The notes: generated by a model not told the origin, from the sequence alone. Shown: positions 1 to 9,066, numbered from the stretch's first letter. The stretch is 64,000 nucleotides of DNA from JAKFYM01 sp964416595 (GCA_964416595.1 CAYQES010000015.1:1-64000), one strand, 5' to 3'. Program-made: numbers and translations.

Positions 1-3000
1 CGGACAACGTGAACGTTCTCGCCGCTAACTTAACTACTCAGGTGCGAAACATCGCCAACGTAACGACGGCCGTAGCCAACGGAGACTTATCGCAAAAAAT
101 TACGGTGGAAGCAAAAGGCGAGATTTTAGAACTAAAATCCACGATCAACGTGATGGTGGATCAGCTTCGATCCTTCGCTGCCGAGGTAACGAGGGTAGCA
201 AAAGAGGTGGGTACGGAAGGAAAGCTTGGGGGGCAGGCCGACGTGCGCGGTGTATCCGGAACCTGGAAAGATCTCACGGACAACGTGAACGTTCTCGCCG
301 CTAACTTAACTACTCAGGTGCGAAACATCGCTAAAGTTACGACGGCCGTAGCCAAAGGTGACTTATCCCAGAAGATTTCTGTGGAAGCCAAGGGGGAGAT
401 CGCGGAACTCAAAAACACGATCAACACGATGGTGGACCAATTAAATTCCTTCGCCGCCGAGGTAACGAGGGTGGCAAAAGAAGTGGGTACGGAGGGAAAA
501 CTTGGGGGCCAAGCTGAAGTAAAAGGCGTGAGCGGCACGTGGAAAGATTTGACCGACAACGTGAACCAGCTCGCTGGTAACTTAACAGCCCAGGTGCGGA
601 ACATCGCGAAGGTGACAACGGCCGTAGCCAAAGGGGACTTATCCCAGAAGATCACTGTGGATGCCCGGGGTGAGATCGCGGAACTTAAAAACACGATCAA
701 CACGATGGTGGATCAATTAAATTCCTTCGCTGCCGAGGTAACGAGGGTAGCAAAAGAAGTAGGTACGGAAGGAAAGCTTGGGGGCCAAGCCGAAGTAAAA
801 GGCGTGAGCGGCACGTGGAAAGATCTCACCGATAACGTGAACTTCATGGCCTCTAACCTTACCAAGCAAGTGCGCGGTATTGTGAAGGTGGTAACTGCGA
901 TCGCAACGGGTAACCTCAACGAGAAGTTCGTGTTGGAAGCTAAGGGTGAGGTGGCCGCGCTCGCGGAAACGATTAACAACATGACGGATACCTTAAGGAT
1001 CTTTGCGGATCAGGTTTCCACGGTAGCCCGGGAAGTGGGCATCGAAGGAAAACTTGGTGCGCAAGCAAAGGTGCCAGGGGTTGCCGGAACTTGGAAAGAT
1101 CTCACGGATAACGTGAACTTCATGGCCTCTAACCTCACCACCCAAGTGCGCGGTATCGTGAAAGTGGTAACGGCTGTAGCGAATGGTGACTTGAATCAGA
1201 AGTTCGTGTTGGAAGCCAAAGGTGAAGTTGCCGCGCTCGCGGAAACGATTAACTCCATGACGGATACGCTCCGAACCTTTGCCGATCAGGTGACCACGGT
1301 AGCCCGGGAGGTGGGAATTGAAGGAAAACTTGGCGGACAAGCAAAGGTGCCAGGAGCTGCCGGTACGTGGCGGGAACTTACCGACAACGTGAACCAGCTC
1401 GCTGGTAACTTGACCTCTCAAGTGCGAGCCATCGCCGATGTATCCACCGCAGTGACAAAAGGGGATCTCACCCGTTCCATTAACGTGGAAGCTCAAGGGG
1501 AAGTGTTGCAGCTAAAAGACAACATCAACCAGATGATTTCTAATTTGAAAGACACAACGAACAAAAACCAAGAGCAAGACTGGCTAAAAACCAACCTCGC
1601 GAAATTCTCCGGCATGATGCAGGGTCAGCGAAATATCGTTTCCGTGGCGCAGTTGATTATGTCGGAGCTTACTCCGCTGATCGATGCTCAGCATGGTGGT
1701 TTCTTCATGATGGAATTGGAGAAAAATAAAGAGCCTGTGCTGAATCTCATCGCGAGCTACGGCTTCAACAATCGTAAAAGCCTTTCTAACTCTTACAAGT
1801 TGAAAGAAAGCCTAGTGGGCCAATGCGCTTTCGAGAAAAAACGAATTCTTTTGGCCGATGTGCCCGAGAATTTCATCCATATCTCGAGTGGCCTGGGCGA
1901 GGCCTCTCCCCGGAACGTGGTAGTACTACCTGTATTGTTCGAGGGTGAAACCAAAGCTGTGATCGAGCTTGCCTCGTTCCGCTCCTTTAGTTTGAACCAA
2001 CTCATCTTCTTGGATCAGCTGATGGATAGTATCGGTGTAATCTTGAACATGATCTCTTCTTCCATGAGAACGGAAGAACTCCTGCAAGAATTGAAGCGTT
2101 CCAACGCAGAGTTGGAAGCCCAAGCAAGCGAGCTCAACGAAAAAGCCAAACTTTTGGAAGTCAAAAACCAAGAGGTGGAATTGGCGTCCCGCTCAGTGGA
2201 AGAAAAAGCCGAACAGCTCCAGCTTATTTCCAAGTATAAGTCGGAATTTTTGGCCAATATGTCCCACGAACTTCGCACTCCTCTCAACAGCTTGCTGATT
2301 TTGTCCAAAATGCTATCGGAAAACAGTGCGGGCAATCTAACGCCAGAACAGGTGAAGTTTGCCAAAACTGTGTTCGATTCCGGAAACGATCTTCTTGGAT
2401 TGATCAACGAAATCTTGGATCTCTCCAAAGTGGAAGCTGGCAAAATGCCAATCGATCCAAAACGGATCGAGATGGTAGATATCGAGCGCTATGTGGAACA
2501 AACCTTCCGTCATATCGCCTCGCAAAAACAGTTGGATTTCGAGATTCATACAGAAGAGGGTTTGCCGGTGGATATGTTCACCGATGCCAACCGTCTCAAT
2601 CAGATCTTGAAAAACTTGCTGTCTAACGCCTTTAAGTTTACGGAGCAGGGCAAAGTGGTTCTTGATATCTATCCAATGGATAAAGGCAATAAGGCTGCGA
2701 TGATGGCTCCCAATCAAAGAGTGATTGCTTTTGCCGTGAAAGACACAGGCATCGGCATCCCAGCAGAGAAACAAAGCCTAATCTTCGAAGCTTTCCAGCA
2801 GGCCGATGGTACCACTAGCCGTAAATACGGCGGCACGGGCTTAGGGCTCACCATCAGCCGCGAGATCGCGCGTTTGCTTGGTGGTTGGATCGAAGTGGAA
2901 AGCAATGTGGGTGAAGGCAGTACCTTTACTCTCTATCTGCCACAAAACTATACGGGCGCAGAATTGAACCGTATGGAAGGATCGGAAAATGCGGCGGAGG

Positions 3001-3440
3001 CCGATAATAACTCCAAGATTCCACTCTTGCCTGAGGATGCCGATTTCACAGGTAGGAAGATTCTAGTGATGGATGATGATATCCGTAATATCTTTGCCAT
3101 CAATAGTATCCTGGAATCCCGGGATATGAAGGTGCTGCATGCGGAAAACGGCAAGCTTGGCATCAAACTCTTGGAAGAGAATCCCGATGTGGATCTTGTG
3201 CTGATGGATATGATGATGCCGGAAATGGATGGCTTATCGGCCACCCAAGAAATCAGGAAGAACCCAAAATTCCAGCGCTTGCCCATTATTTCTCTCACGG
3301 CTAAGGCCATGAAGGGTGACCGGGATAAAGCGATCGATGCGGGAGCTTCGGATTATGTGACCAAACCCGTGGATCCCGAGAAATTGCTATCAATCATCCA
3401 TATCTGGCTGAATAAATCGAAACCAGAGTTGGTGAACTAA
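1..3440 (+). CDS. Poly-HAMP hybrid histidine kinase (5' truncated by window)
   Basis: The frame is open from the first base, so the gene begins upstream. The visible 1143+ residues hold at least six tandem HAMP-type units of 92 aa (276-bp period; the unit-boundary GTG/Val codons lie at 9, 285, 561, 837, 1113 and 1389). A GAF-like domain follows (about residues 560-690), then a coiled coil (about 700-755), HisKA with phospho-acceptor His753 in SHELRTP, HATPase_c with DTGIGIP and GGTGLGLTIS, and a C-terminal receiver with phospho-Asp1067 in LVLMDMMMPEMDG and the conserved KP near the end. This order matches group III (Nik1-like) hybrid kinases, which sense osmotic or envelope stress in fungi and have bacterial relatives. 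No transmembrane segment is visible, so the protein is probably cytosolic. The input signal and partner regulator are unknown. The class call is firm; the physiological role is inference. Confidence 0.93.
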   Translation, partial: DNVNVLAANLTTQVRNIANVTTAVANGDLSQKITVEAKGEILELKSTINVMVDQLRSFAAEVTRVAKEVGTEGKLGGQADVRGVSGTWKDLTDNVNVLAANLTTQVRNIAKVTTAVAKGDLSQKISVEAKGEIAELKNTINTMVDQLNSFAAEVTRVAKEVGTEGKLGGQAEVKGVSGTWKDLTDNVNQLAGNLTAQVRNIAKVTTAVAKGDLSQKITVDARGEIAELKNTINTMVDQLNSFAAEVTRVAKEVGTEGKLGGQAEVKGVSGTWKDLTDNVNFMASNLTKQVRGIVKVVTAIATGNLNEKFVLEAKGEVAALAETINNMTDTLRIFADQVSTVAREVGIEGKLGAQAKVPGVAGTWKDLTDNVNFMASNLTTQVRGIVKVVTAVANGDLNQKFVLEAKGEVAALAETINSMTDTLRTFADQVTTVAREVGIEGKLGGQAKVPGAAGTWRELTDNVNQLAGNLTSQVRAIADVSTAVTKGDLTRSINVEAQGEVLQLKDNINQMISNLKDTTNKNQEQDWLKTNLAKFSGMMQGQRNIVSVAQLIMSELTPLIDAQHGGFFMMELEKNKEPVLNLIASYGFNNRKSLSNSYKLKESLVGQCAFEKKRILLADVPENFIHISSGLGEASPRNVVVLPVLFEGETKAVIELASFRSFSLNQLIFLDQLMDSIGVILNMISSSMRTEELLQELKRSNAELEAQASELNEKAKLLEVKNQEVELASRSVEEKAEQLQLISKYKSEFLANMSHELRTPLNSLLILSKMLSENSAGNLTPEQVKFAKTVFDSGNDLLGLINEILDLSKVEAGKMPIDPKRIEMVDIERYVEQTFRHIASQKQLDFEIHTEEGLPVDMFTDANRLNQILKNLLSNAFKFTEQGKVVLDIYPMDKGNKAAMMAPNQRVIAFAVKDTGIGIPAEKQSLIFEAFQQADGTTSRKYGGTGLGLTISREIARLLGGWIEVESNVGEGSTFTLYLPQNYTGAELNRMEGSENAAEADNNSKIPLLPEDADFTGRKILVMDDDIRNIFAINSILESRDMKVLHAENGKLGIKLLEENPDVDLVLMDMMMPEMDGLSATQEIRKNPKFQRLPIISLTAKAMKGDRDKAIDAGASDYVTKPVDPEKLLSIIHIWLNKSKPELVN

Positions 3441-3441
3441 A

Positions 3442-3474
3442 GAAAAAGGGGGGCTGCGGGCCCTCTTTTTTTCC
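3442..3474 (+). terminator. Probable intrinsic terminator after the hybrid kinase
   Basis: Just after the TAA stop, an A/G-rich arm (GAAAAAGGGGGG) can pair with CCCTCTTTTT across a short CTGCGGG loop. The second arm runs into a T-rich tract. The stem needs one bulge or G-U pair, so the call is moderate. Confidence 0.5.
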
Positions 3475-3548
3475 TCTTGATAAAAGCGCTGCTTTCAGTC
3501 TTTTCCTGTGATAGATCCGGGGCATTATCATCAGATGAGGGGCACCCA

Positions 3549-3629
3549 ATGAAAGCAGTTTTTTTAGCTTTTTTTCTTCCACTTTTAGCCTTTGGTCACA
3601 GCAATAGTATAGGTGCCTTTTCCCTTTAG
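3549..3629 (+). pseudogene. 26-codon signal-peptide-like remnant
   Basis: An ATG opens a 26-codon frame with one Lys followed by a strongly hydrophobic run (AVFLAFFLPLLAFG), ending at TAG. It looks like a secretion signal with no mature protein behind it. The rest of the 338-bp gap between the kinase terminator and the next gene holds nothing else I recognise. It could be a decayed exported-protein gene, a tiny membrane peptide or chance. Confidence 0.25.
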
Positions 3630-3778
3630 CTCTCTGCTCGCCAGAACTCCTGGCGTGGAGTGGAAAAAAGCTTGCTGTGCTTTCGCTGCCAAGGGTAGTG
3701 AAAAATGCTTAGTTAGAAACCAATGAAGGATTTCAGACTGCATCAATATGCGGAGTAGGGGATTGGTGGTTTAGCTCA

Positions 3779-5065
3779 ATGAAAAAAATAATTGTCTTTT
3801 TTGTTTTGTACTTAGGCGCCATTTGGTTTGGCGCACAGCCAGATCTTAGCAATGATTCCTTTAGCTATTATTCCTACGCCAAGAATTTTGCGCAAACGGG
3901 TGTGTATGGTGTGCAGCCCGGCGTGCCGGATAACGGTCGAGAGCCGGGGTATGGAATCTTTTTAGGGGCTGCGATTTTCCCTGTAGTATCTTTTTTTCAA
4001 GTAGGAAAAGATTTCTTATTAAAATGGATGGTAATCGCACAAACGTTGTTTTTTTTATTTTCGCTTTTTCTTTTTTATAAAAAAAGTTCATTGCATTTAC
4101 AGATTAAAAATATTTTTGTGGCCATTGCACTACTATCACCCACATTTTTTTTGGCCCATTCCATTTTGTTTTCCGAAAGTTTAGCGCTGAGCTTGATGAT
4201 TTTAATTCTAGCTTATGGGGATCAGTTCAGAGTCAGGTATGGAATATTAGGCGTCCTTTTCGGCCTTTTATTAATAACGAAATTATATTTTCTGTTGCTG
4301 GCACTGCTTCTATTGCTTGGCTCTCTTTTCTTTATGCTTTATTGTTATAAAAAAACAAAAGTCTTAGAGAGGCGGGCATTAAGTCTTGCTTATATTGCAA
4401 GCATTGCTCTAGTTTTTCCGCTGTCTTGGAATATTCGCACTGCCCTTTCTGTAGATAATCCACCCACCAATCGAATGCTTTTTGTGCTAGTTGGAAAAGT
4501 GTACCGACCCACTATCTGGAATTTTCGTGAAGAATGGTCCGCGGCTTTAGCTGCTAGCGTGGGATCTAATTTTTGTGATCGAAAATTTGGGGAAGAGGTT
4601 TGTTGGAAATACGACTATCGCTTGGGCGATAAATTAGCGGAAAGTTTTTTAAAAATAAGCGAAAACGTTGACGGGTTCTCAGCTAAAAAAGAAGTGGCTT
4701 TTTATTGGTTACGTACTTTTCCCATGCAGATGGTTGGTTCATTTTTGGAAGTACTGCGCATGGTTTTTTTTGAATTCATTACTTTCCCTTCAGATGCGCC
4801 TCAGGGCTTGCGTTTATTTGGCCAAGCTTGGCATGTGTTGGGTAGTGCTTTGGTGTGGGCATTAGTGATTTTAGGTTGGAAGAAATCCTGGTCTTCCTAT
4901 CATGGTGTGTTGGCCATGATATTTCTTGGGTATCATATTCTGATTATGTCCCAACTCACCAATGTGCAACGTTATATTGTGCCCGTGTTACCTTGTATGT
5001 ATCTGCTGGCATCGTGGGGAGTGATTCGATTGCAGGAATTGTGGAGCCAGAGAGCAAGAGGTTGA
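3779..5065 (+). CDS. Polytopic membrane protein, GT39/ArnT-like glycosyltransferase
   Basis: 428 aa with a hydrophobic N-terminal segment, a periplasmic-looking loop starting around residue 22 (DLSNDSFSYYSYAKNF, then GREPGYGIF), and about eight to ten further hydrophobic segments. The Asp-rich first loop followed by a Pro/Gly-rich motif is typical of lipid-phosphate-sugar-dependent transferases of the GT39/ArnT/PMT superfamily, which modify cell-surface glycans or proteins. No substrate can be assigned. The gene is visibly richer in A/T (many TTT, TTA and AAA codons) than its neighbours, suggesting transfer or relaxed codon selection. It stands alone, followed closely by a convergent BON-domain gene. 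The start ATG lacks a clear ribosome binding site. Confidence 0.6.
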   Translation: MKKIIVFFVLYLGAIWFGAQPDLSNDSFSYYSYAKNFAQTGVYGVQPGVPDNGREPGYGIFLGAAIFPVVSFFQVGKDFLLKWMVIAQTLFFLFSLFLFYKKSSLHLQIKNIFVAIALLSPTFFLAHSILFSESLALSLMILILAYGDQFRVRYGILGVLFGLLLITKLYFLLLALLLLLGSLFFMLYCYKKTKVLERRALSLAYIASIALVFPLSWNIRTALSVDNPPTNRMLFVLVGKVYRPTIWNFREEWSAALAASVGSNFCDRKFGEEVCWKYDYRLGDKLAESFLKISENVDGFSAKKEVAFYWLRTFPMQMVGSFLEVLRMVFFEFITFPSDAPQGLRLFGQAWHVLGSALVWALVILGWKKSWSSYHGVLAMIFLGYHILIMSQLTNVQRYIVPVLPCMYLLASWGVIRLQELWSQRARG

Positions 5066-5092
5066 CCCTTCGCCCTCAGGTTTTTCATTAGT

Positions 5093-5569
5093 TTACGACA
5101 ATTTTCTTTTATCCATATCGGATTCGGTGTCCATAGTTGTTTTGGTGCTAGTATTTGTAAAGCTCCATTGATTTTCCTGCCGTATATCCAATTCATTGCG
5201 TACATCACTCACGCCAGAGAGTTCTTCGGCGCAGTCTTCAGCCCGTCTTTTCATCCACCTGCTGCCCACGGTGCCATTTAAAGTTACTCTACCGTCATTC
5301 ACGGTCACTTGGATTTGGCTCGCATCAACGGCCGGATCCCTTGTGAGCGCATCACACACATCTTCTCGAATGCGTTCATCGGAGCGGCGATACTCTTTCG
5401 GACCAATGCCAAAGAAATACTTCGCGCCCTCTTTCATAGTTTCCCAAAGGCCCCGGTGGCCGCGATCGTGTTGGTCATAGTCACGGGAATAGGGGTAATC
5501 GAAAGAGTCGTAGTCGGAACGTCCACGCCAGCTGCGGCCTTTTTGTTGGTATTCTTTTTCGTGTTTCAT
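5093..5569 (-). CDS. BON-domain protein
   Basis: 158 aa. The N-terminal 50 residues are charged and rich in Tyr, Asp, Arg and Ser with no signal peptide. A BON domain spans about residues 65-130 (start near DERIREDVCDALTRD; VNDGRVTLNGTV; hydrophobic end ELDIR). BON domains bind membranes or support envelope and osmotic stress tolerance in proteins such as OsmY. Here the lack of an export signal suggests a cytoplasmic location. The start is well supported by AAAGGAGG seven bases before the ATG. It converges on the GT39-like gene with a 27-bp gap. A Ser/Thr-rich tail follows the domain. Confidence 0.8.
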   Translation of the reverse strand: MKHEKEYQQKGRSWRGRSDYDSFDYPYSRDYDQHDRGHRGLWETMKEGAKYFFGIGPKEYRRSDERIREDVCDALTRDPAVDASQIQVTVNDGRVTLNGTVGSRWMKRRAEDCAEELSGVSDVRNELDIRQENQWSFTNTSTKTTMDTESDMDKRKLS

Positions 5570-5659
5570 AATGCCTCCTTTAGGGGGAATTTTTTAGGAG
5601 GTGCAAAAGCTATACCGGGTAAAAATTGCGGTGCATCTGAGGGTTCCCCACCACTGAGT

Positions 5660-5696
5660 GAGTAGAACCGTAGAGCCTAGAACCGTAGAACCAAAG
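5660..5696. repeat. Short tandem AGAACCGTAGA-type repeat
   Basis: The AGAACCGTAGA unit occurs twice with AGCCT between (near 5665 and 5680), in the gap between the BON gene and tRNA-Cys. The GAACCGT core recurs in the inverted-repeat element near 25.1 kb, so both may belong to one dispersed family. Confidence 0.4.
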
Positions 5697-5746
5697 TAAA
5701 GATAGATTTAGCGCACTTGCGACACAAAAAGTAGCCGGACACTAAA

Positions 5747-5823
5747 TGGAGGTGACGGTCGGATTCGCACCGACGAATAACTGATTTGCAATCAGTCCCC
5801 TTAGGCTACTCGGGCACGTCACC
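5747..5823 (-). tRNA. tRNA-Cys (GCA)
   Basis: On the minus strand the sequence folds as a canonical 77-nt cloverleaf. The acceptor arm is GGTGACG/CGTCACC with discriminator U and an encoded CCA. The anticodon stem is ACTGA/TCAGT with loop TTGCAAA, giving anticodon GCA (Cys). The T stem is GTCGG/CCGAC. The U73 discriminator is the classic identity element of tRNA-Cys. It lies just downstream of queE in the same orientation. Confidence 0.95.
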
Positions 5824-5867
5824 AGATAAGATCAGGATCGAAACTTACTAGAGGGCAGGGGCTGAAG

Positions 5868-6509
5868 TCAAACGCCCCGTTTATCCCCCCAAATCATCTT
5901 GTGGAGCTGCAATTGAAAGCGCACCGGGAGACCATCCTTTAAAATCCTTTCCGGTAGCCATGCCATATTTTCCTGGGGCAGCACGGGCGAAAAGAGCACT
6001 GTGCAGCGGTCCACAAGTTGATGCTTTTCCACAAAATCTTTGGCGAAAAGATAATCTTTTTCATCGCAGAGCACGAATTTCACTTCGTCGCTTTTCTTTA
6101 AATGCGCGAGATTCTTCTCGGATTTGGGGTTCTGCATGCGGCTGCCGGGAGTTTTTACGTCCATGATGATGTGCACACCCGCGGGTACGGTGGACAAATC
6201 CTCCACGCCGTCGGTTTCCAGCATCACCTCATAGCCTTCGTCCAAAAGCCGCTGGAGGAGAAGGGGGGTTTCCTTTTGTTCCATGGGTTCCCCGCCTGTT
6301 ACTTCCACCAAACGGCAGGGAAATTCTTTTATGCGTCGCATTATTTCATCGATGGCAACATCCTCACCCTCAAAATAGGAGTATTGGGTGTCGCAATAGG
6401 TGCAGCGGAGTTTACAGCCCGTGAGACGAATGAAGATCGACGGGCGCCCAGCTTGGGTGCTTTCGCCCTGAATGCTAAAGAAGATCTCGTTCAGTTTGAG
6501 CATGAACAC
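5868..6509 (-). CDS. queE: 7-carboxy-7-deazaguanine synthase QueE
   Basis: 213 aa radical-SAM enzyme that contracts 6-carboxy-tetrahydropterin to 7-carboxy-7-deazaguanine in queuosine biosynthesis. The N-terminus carries the family signature FSIQGES followed by the CxxxCxxC cluster motif (CKLRCTYCDTQYS, about residues 32-44), and the SAM-binding glycine motif VEVTGGEP follows. Length is close to the roughly 220 aa of known QueE. A second Met at codon 3 is an alternative start. No other queuosine gene lies nearby; tRNA-Cys follows downstream on the same strand. Confidence 0.93.
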   Translation of the reverse strand: MFMLKLNEIFFSIQGESTQAGRPSIFIRLTGCKLRCTYCDTQYSYFEGEDVAIDEIMRRIKEFPCRLVEVTGGEPMEQKETPLLLQRLLDEGYEVMLETDGVEDLSTVPAGVHIIMDVKTPGSRMQNPKSEKNLAHLKKSDEVKFVLCDEKDYLFAKDFVEKHQLVDRCTVLFSPVLPQENMAWLPERILKDGLPVRFQLQLHKMIWGDKRGV

Positions 6510-6538
6510 CCTATACTACACCTTGCCCCCCGAAATCC

Positions 6539-6565
6539 TTGACGAAAGAGCTAGGACTAGATAAT
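6539..6565 (+). promoter_or_regulatory. Probable promoter for tRNA-Met
   Basis: TTGACG at 6539 and GATAAT at 6560 are separated by 15 bp (or TAATTT with about 17 bp). This would place transcription start near 6572, just ahead of the tRNA at 6584. The TTGACG form recurs upstream of infC. Confidence 0.45.
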
Positions 6566-6583
6566 TTTCCCTGCACTCAAAAT

Positions 6584-6660
6584 GGCTGGGTAGCTCAGAT
6601 GGTTAGAGCGGAGCATTCATAACGCTCAGGTCGGCGGTTCGATCCCGCCCTCAGCCACCA
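6584..6660 (+). tRNA. tRNA-Met (CAT)
   Basis: A 77-nt cloverleaf: acceptor GGCTGGG/CTCAGCC with one G-U pair, A73 and encoded CCA; D arm AGCTCAGATGGTTAGAGC; anticodon loop TTCATAA; T arm GGCGG/CCGCC with loop TTCGATC. The anticodon is CAT. The anticodon stem closes with an A-C mismatch (GAGCA/CGCTC). Elongator Met is the default call. tRNA-Ile2, whose C34 is converted to lysidine by TilS, has the same genomic anticodon and cannot be fully excluded. The first acceptor base pair is matched, unlike the usual initiator. Confidence 0.85.
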
Positions 6661-6698
6661 TTAAAATTCAGGTATCCATCGATTCCGGGGATCCCTTT

Positions 6699-9032
6699 TT
6701 ATAAAATCTTTGGTTTAAGAAAAAGGCAGATACCGGCCAATGCATAGCCACAGCACGCCAGTATCATCAATGCGTGAAAGCCAATAAAGATCACGGTTAA
6801 AACAGAAATCAAAGAAGAGCATAGCGCTCCATAACTATTCAAAAGCCAGGCTTGCGCAAGAGTGGGGGGGTGTTGCCCGCAAAGTATTTTTAAACTCGAT
6901 GAAAAAACAGGACCAAGGCAAAAGCCAAGCAGTAAAACAACTGTAAATACAATAAATTGATTTATTAGGTCGATCGGAAACTGCCAGTTTAACCATAGAC
7001 AAGTGTAAGCCAAGTAAGAGGCAGGCCCGATTAAAATCAAAATCCACTTTAGGCCTAAAATTTTATTTATTTTCGGCGCTAACATAAAACTCCCTAGCCC
7101 CGTGCCGACAAAAAAACTAACGGCAGACAAAAATAGCGACAAATCAGGGCGCCCCACCCACCTTTGCGCCACATATTGAATGCAATAAAAAATAATAAAA
7201 TAAGAAAAGCCGGTCAAAAAGAAAAAGTAGCTTCCAAAAAGCGAAAGTGGAGAGTGTTTTTTAAAATAAAATTTATTACTAAAGTAGAAAAGAAAAAGTA
7301 AAAAAGCGCATAAGGAAAAAGTAAAAAATAAGGGCATGAAATCTGAATGAATATTTAGATAGGATCTATTATTCAGTTGCCGCCACATAAAAGGAGTGGC
7401 TTTTTCTTTTACATGCTCTGCCCAAGTGGAAGGCAAGATGAGGGACTTTAAAAGTATGCCGAAAAAAGGCTTGTCGTCGCTGGCGGGTTGCATGTTAACG
7501 CGTTTGGGATCTAAGTTTAACCATTCCTTTTGCCAGTTCTGCCAACTTGCAGGTGTAAAGCTTAATGGATCAAAGGCTAATGTGAACTCGTTGAAGGGGT
7601 GATTTTTGCTGAAAAATTCTTGTAGTTTTTGGATCTCAGCGGTTTTCCACGCTTCTTTTTTAAAAAAAAGCGCCGGTAATAAATCTGGATTTTTGGGATC
7701 ATCAAACACAACTACGTACGGATAAATGGATAATCCTTTTTTACGAAATGAAGCATCAGCGGTGAGTAAGATTCTTGGCCAAAAGCCCCGACTAATATGC
7801 AAAATGCCATTGGGCGTGAGTTTCTCAAAATACTCATCAAAGGCCTCTACGGTTAGTAAGTTGATGGTTCTTAAGCCACCAGAAATATTACCCACACTGG
7901 AACTAGTAGAGGCGCTGAATATTTGTATGATGTCGTAGGGCTGATTGCTTCGGGTTCTTAAAAAATATCTGGCCTCATTAGCATGCAAATGCACTTCTGG
8001 GCGATTAAAAATATTGCCATTATAGGAGCTAAATCGGAACCGATTCAGATCGAAAATAGACGATACAATATCTACTACTTGAATGTTTTTTGCTGAAAAG
8101 GTGAGGGCGGCTTTGATCTCTTGGCCGCCAGCGCCAGTTAAAATGAGCACATTTGCAGAAGCGGGTTTTAGCCAATAAGGCGCAACTACGCTTCGGTTCC
8201 AAAATTCTTTATCGATTCGAGAAAACAGATTATTTTTAAGTTTTTCATGATCGCCATCAAATTCATAGATTGAGCTGCGCGAGTAACCGCCATCGAACAT
8301 GATTGTTTGGGCGTTTTCTTCGCCTTTGTAGATTTCGATAAAGCTAACGGGATCCCATAATTGCATTACCTTATGTTCATTTTCTCTATGCGCGTTGGCG
8401 TTGTGTTTGTTGATTTTATTTTTGAATGACCAAGTGTCGTAAGGAAACCCGATGGCAAGAATAACGAATAGGCCTGCTAATAAAATTTTGCCCAGTCTAA
8501 ATGGTTCTTTAGTGGGCTGGCAGATTGGCACGGCAAGCCAAAAAGCGATTAGCAAATAAATTAAATGTCCGGGTGCTATGTGTTTGGGCAGCCAAATGGC
8601 AAGGGCAATTCCTAGCGCTCCACCGGCAAGATCGAAAAAGTAGAGTTTATGAAATTCGTTGATCTGATCAAGATAAATTTCAAGCAGCAAGTGCCCGAGT
8701 ATATAGAAAACGCTAATGCAGAATAAGAATAATAATCCAAAAAATAAGAATTTTTGCCACACCGGACTGCCAGAAAATTCAAATAAATTCATTGCTGGCC
8801 TAAATAAAAATAGGAGAAGTGCAAAGCCACATTGTTGTGTTAATGGAGTTCTGATTTTAGGGATTTTAAAGTGGGTGCGATGCCAGGCGGCTAAGCTAAA
8901 CCCTAAAAATGCGAGGGGAATGGTTACGTAAGATAACTCTGGGTAAAGAATCACATCGAAAATGCGGATCAATAAAAATTCTATAAAAAATGTTATAAAC
9001 CCACATAGAAAAACGCGATTAGATACCGCCAT
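6699..9032 (-). CDS. Membrane-bound spermidine-synthase-like protein
   Basis: 777 aa in three parts. About six hydrophobic N-terminal segments lead to a soluble Rossmann methyltransferase/aminopropyltransferase-like core around residues 240-540 (MFDGGYSRSSIYEFD; LILTGAGGQEIKAAL as nucleotide-binding loop; ASDDKPFFG as the usual (T/S)DD(R/K)PF end motif), followed by about six more membrane segments. This matches the membrane-fused spermidine-synthase-like family, whose substrates are mostly unknown. I would not call it a true spermidine synthase: the usual acidic substrate motif is not obvious. Codon use is clearly A/T-rich compared with queE and dacB. It stands 34 bp downstream of the YciI-like gene and may share its transcript. 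Confidence 0.7.
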   Translation of the reverse strand: MAVSNRVFLCGFITFFIEFLLIRIFDVILYPELSYVTIPLAFLGFSLAAWHRTHFKIPKIRTPLTQQCGFALLLFLFRPAMNLFEFSGSPVWQKFLFFGLLFLFCISVFYILGHLLLEIYLDQINEFHKLYFFDLAGGALGIALAIWLPKHIAPGHLIYLLIAFWLAVPICQPTKEPFRLGKILLAGLFVILAIGFPYDTWSFKNKINKHNANAHRENEHKVMQLWDPVSFIEIYKGEENAQTIMFDGGYSRSSIYEFDGDHEKLKNNLFSRIDKEFWNRSVVAPYWLKPASANVLILTGAGGQEIKAALTFSAKNIQVVDIVSSIFDLNRFRFSSYNGNIFNRPEVHLHANEARYFLRTRSNQPYDIIQIFSASTSSSVGNISGGLRTINLLTVEAFDEYFEKLTPNGILHISRGFWPRILLTADASFRKKGLSIYPYVVVFDDPKNPDLLPALFFKKEAWKTAEIQKLQEFFSKNHPFNEFTLAFDPLSFTPASWQNWQKEWLNLDPKRVNMQPASDDKPFFGILLKSLILPSTWAEHVKEKATPFMWRQLNNRSYLNIHSDFMPLFFTFSLCAFLLFLFYFSNKFYFKKHSPLSLFGSYFFFLTGFSYFIIFYCIQYVAQRWVGRPDLSLFLSAVSFFVGTGLGSFMLAPKINKILGLKWILILIGPASYLAYTCLWLNWQFPIDLINQFIVFTVVLLLGFCLGPVFSSSLKILCGQHPPTLAQAWLLNSYGALCSSLISVLTVIFIGFHALMILACCGYALAGICLFLKPKIL

Positions 9033-9066
9033 AGTGTTTATTTAAATTTCCGATAAGTATTTAGTG

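Noticed and set aside
314..1496. Several antisense frames inside the HAMP repeats
   Set aside because: They repeat with the 276-bp period and mirror the codon bias of the real gene; shadows of the sense frame.
1..1560. Regular repeats suggesting a CRISPR array
   Set aside because: The period is 276 bp, entirely coding, with no short repeat/spacer pattern. It is a protein-domain repeat.
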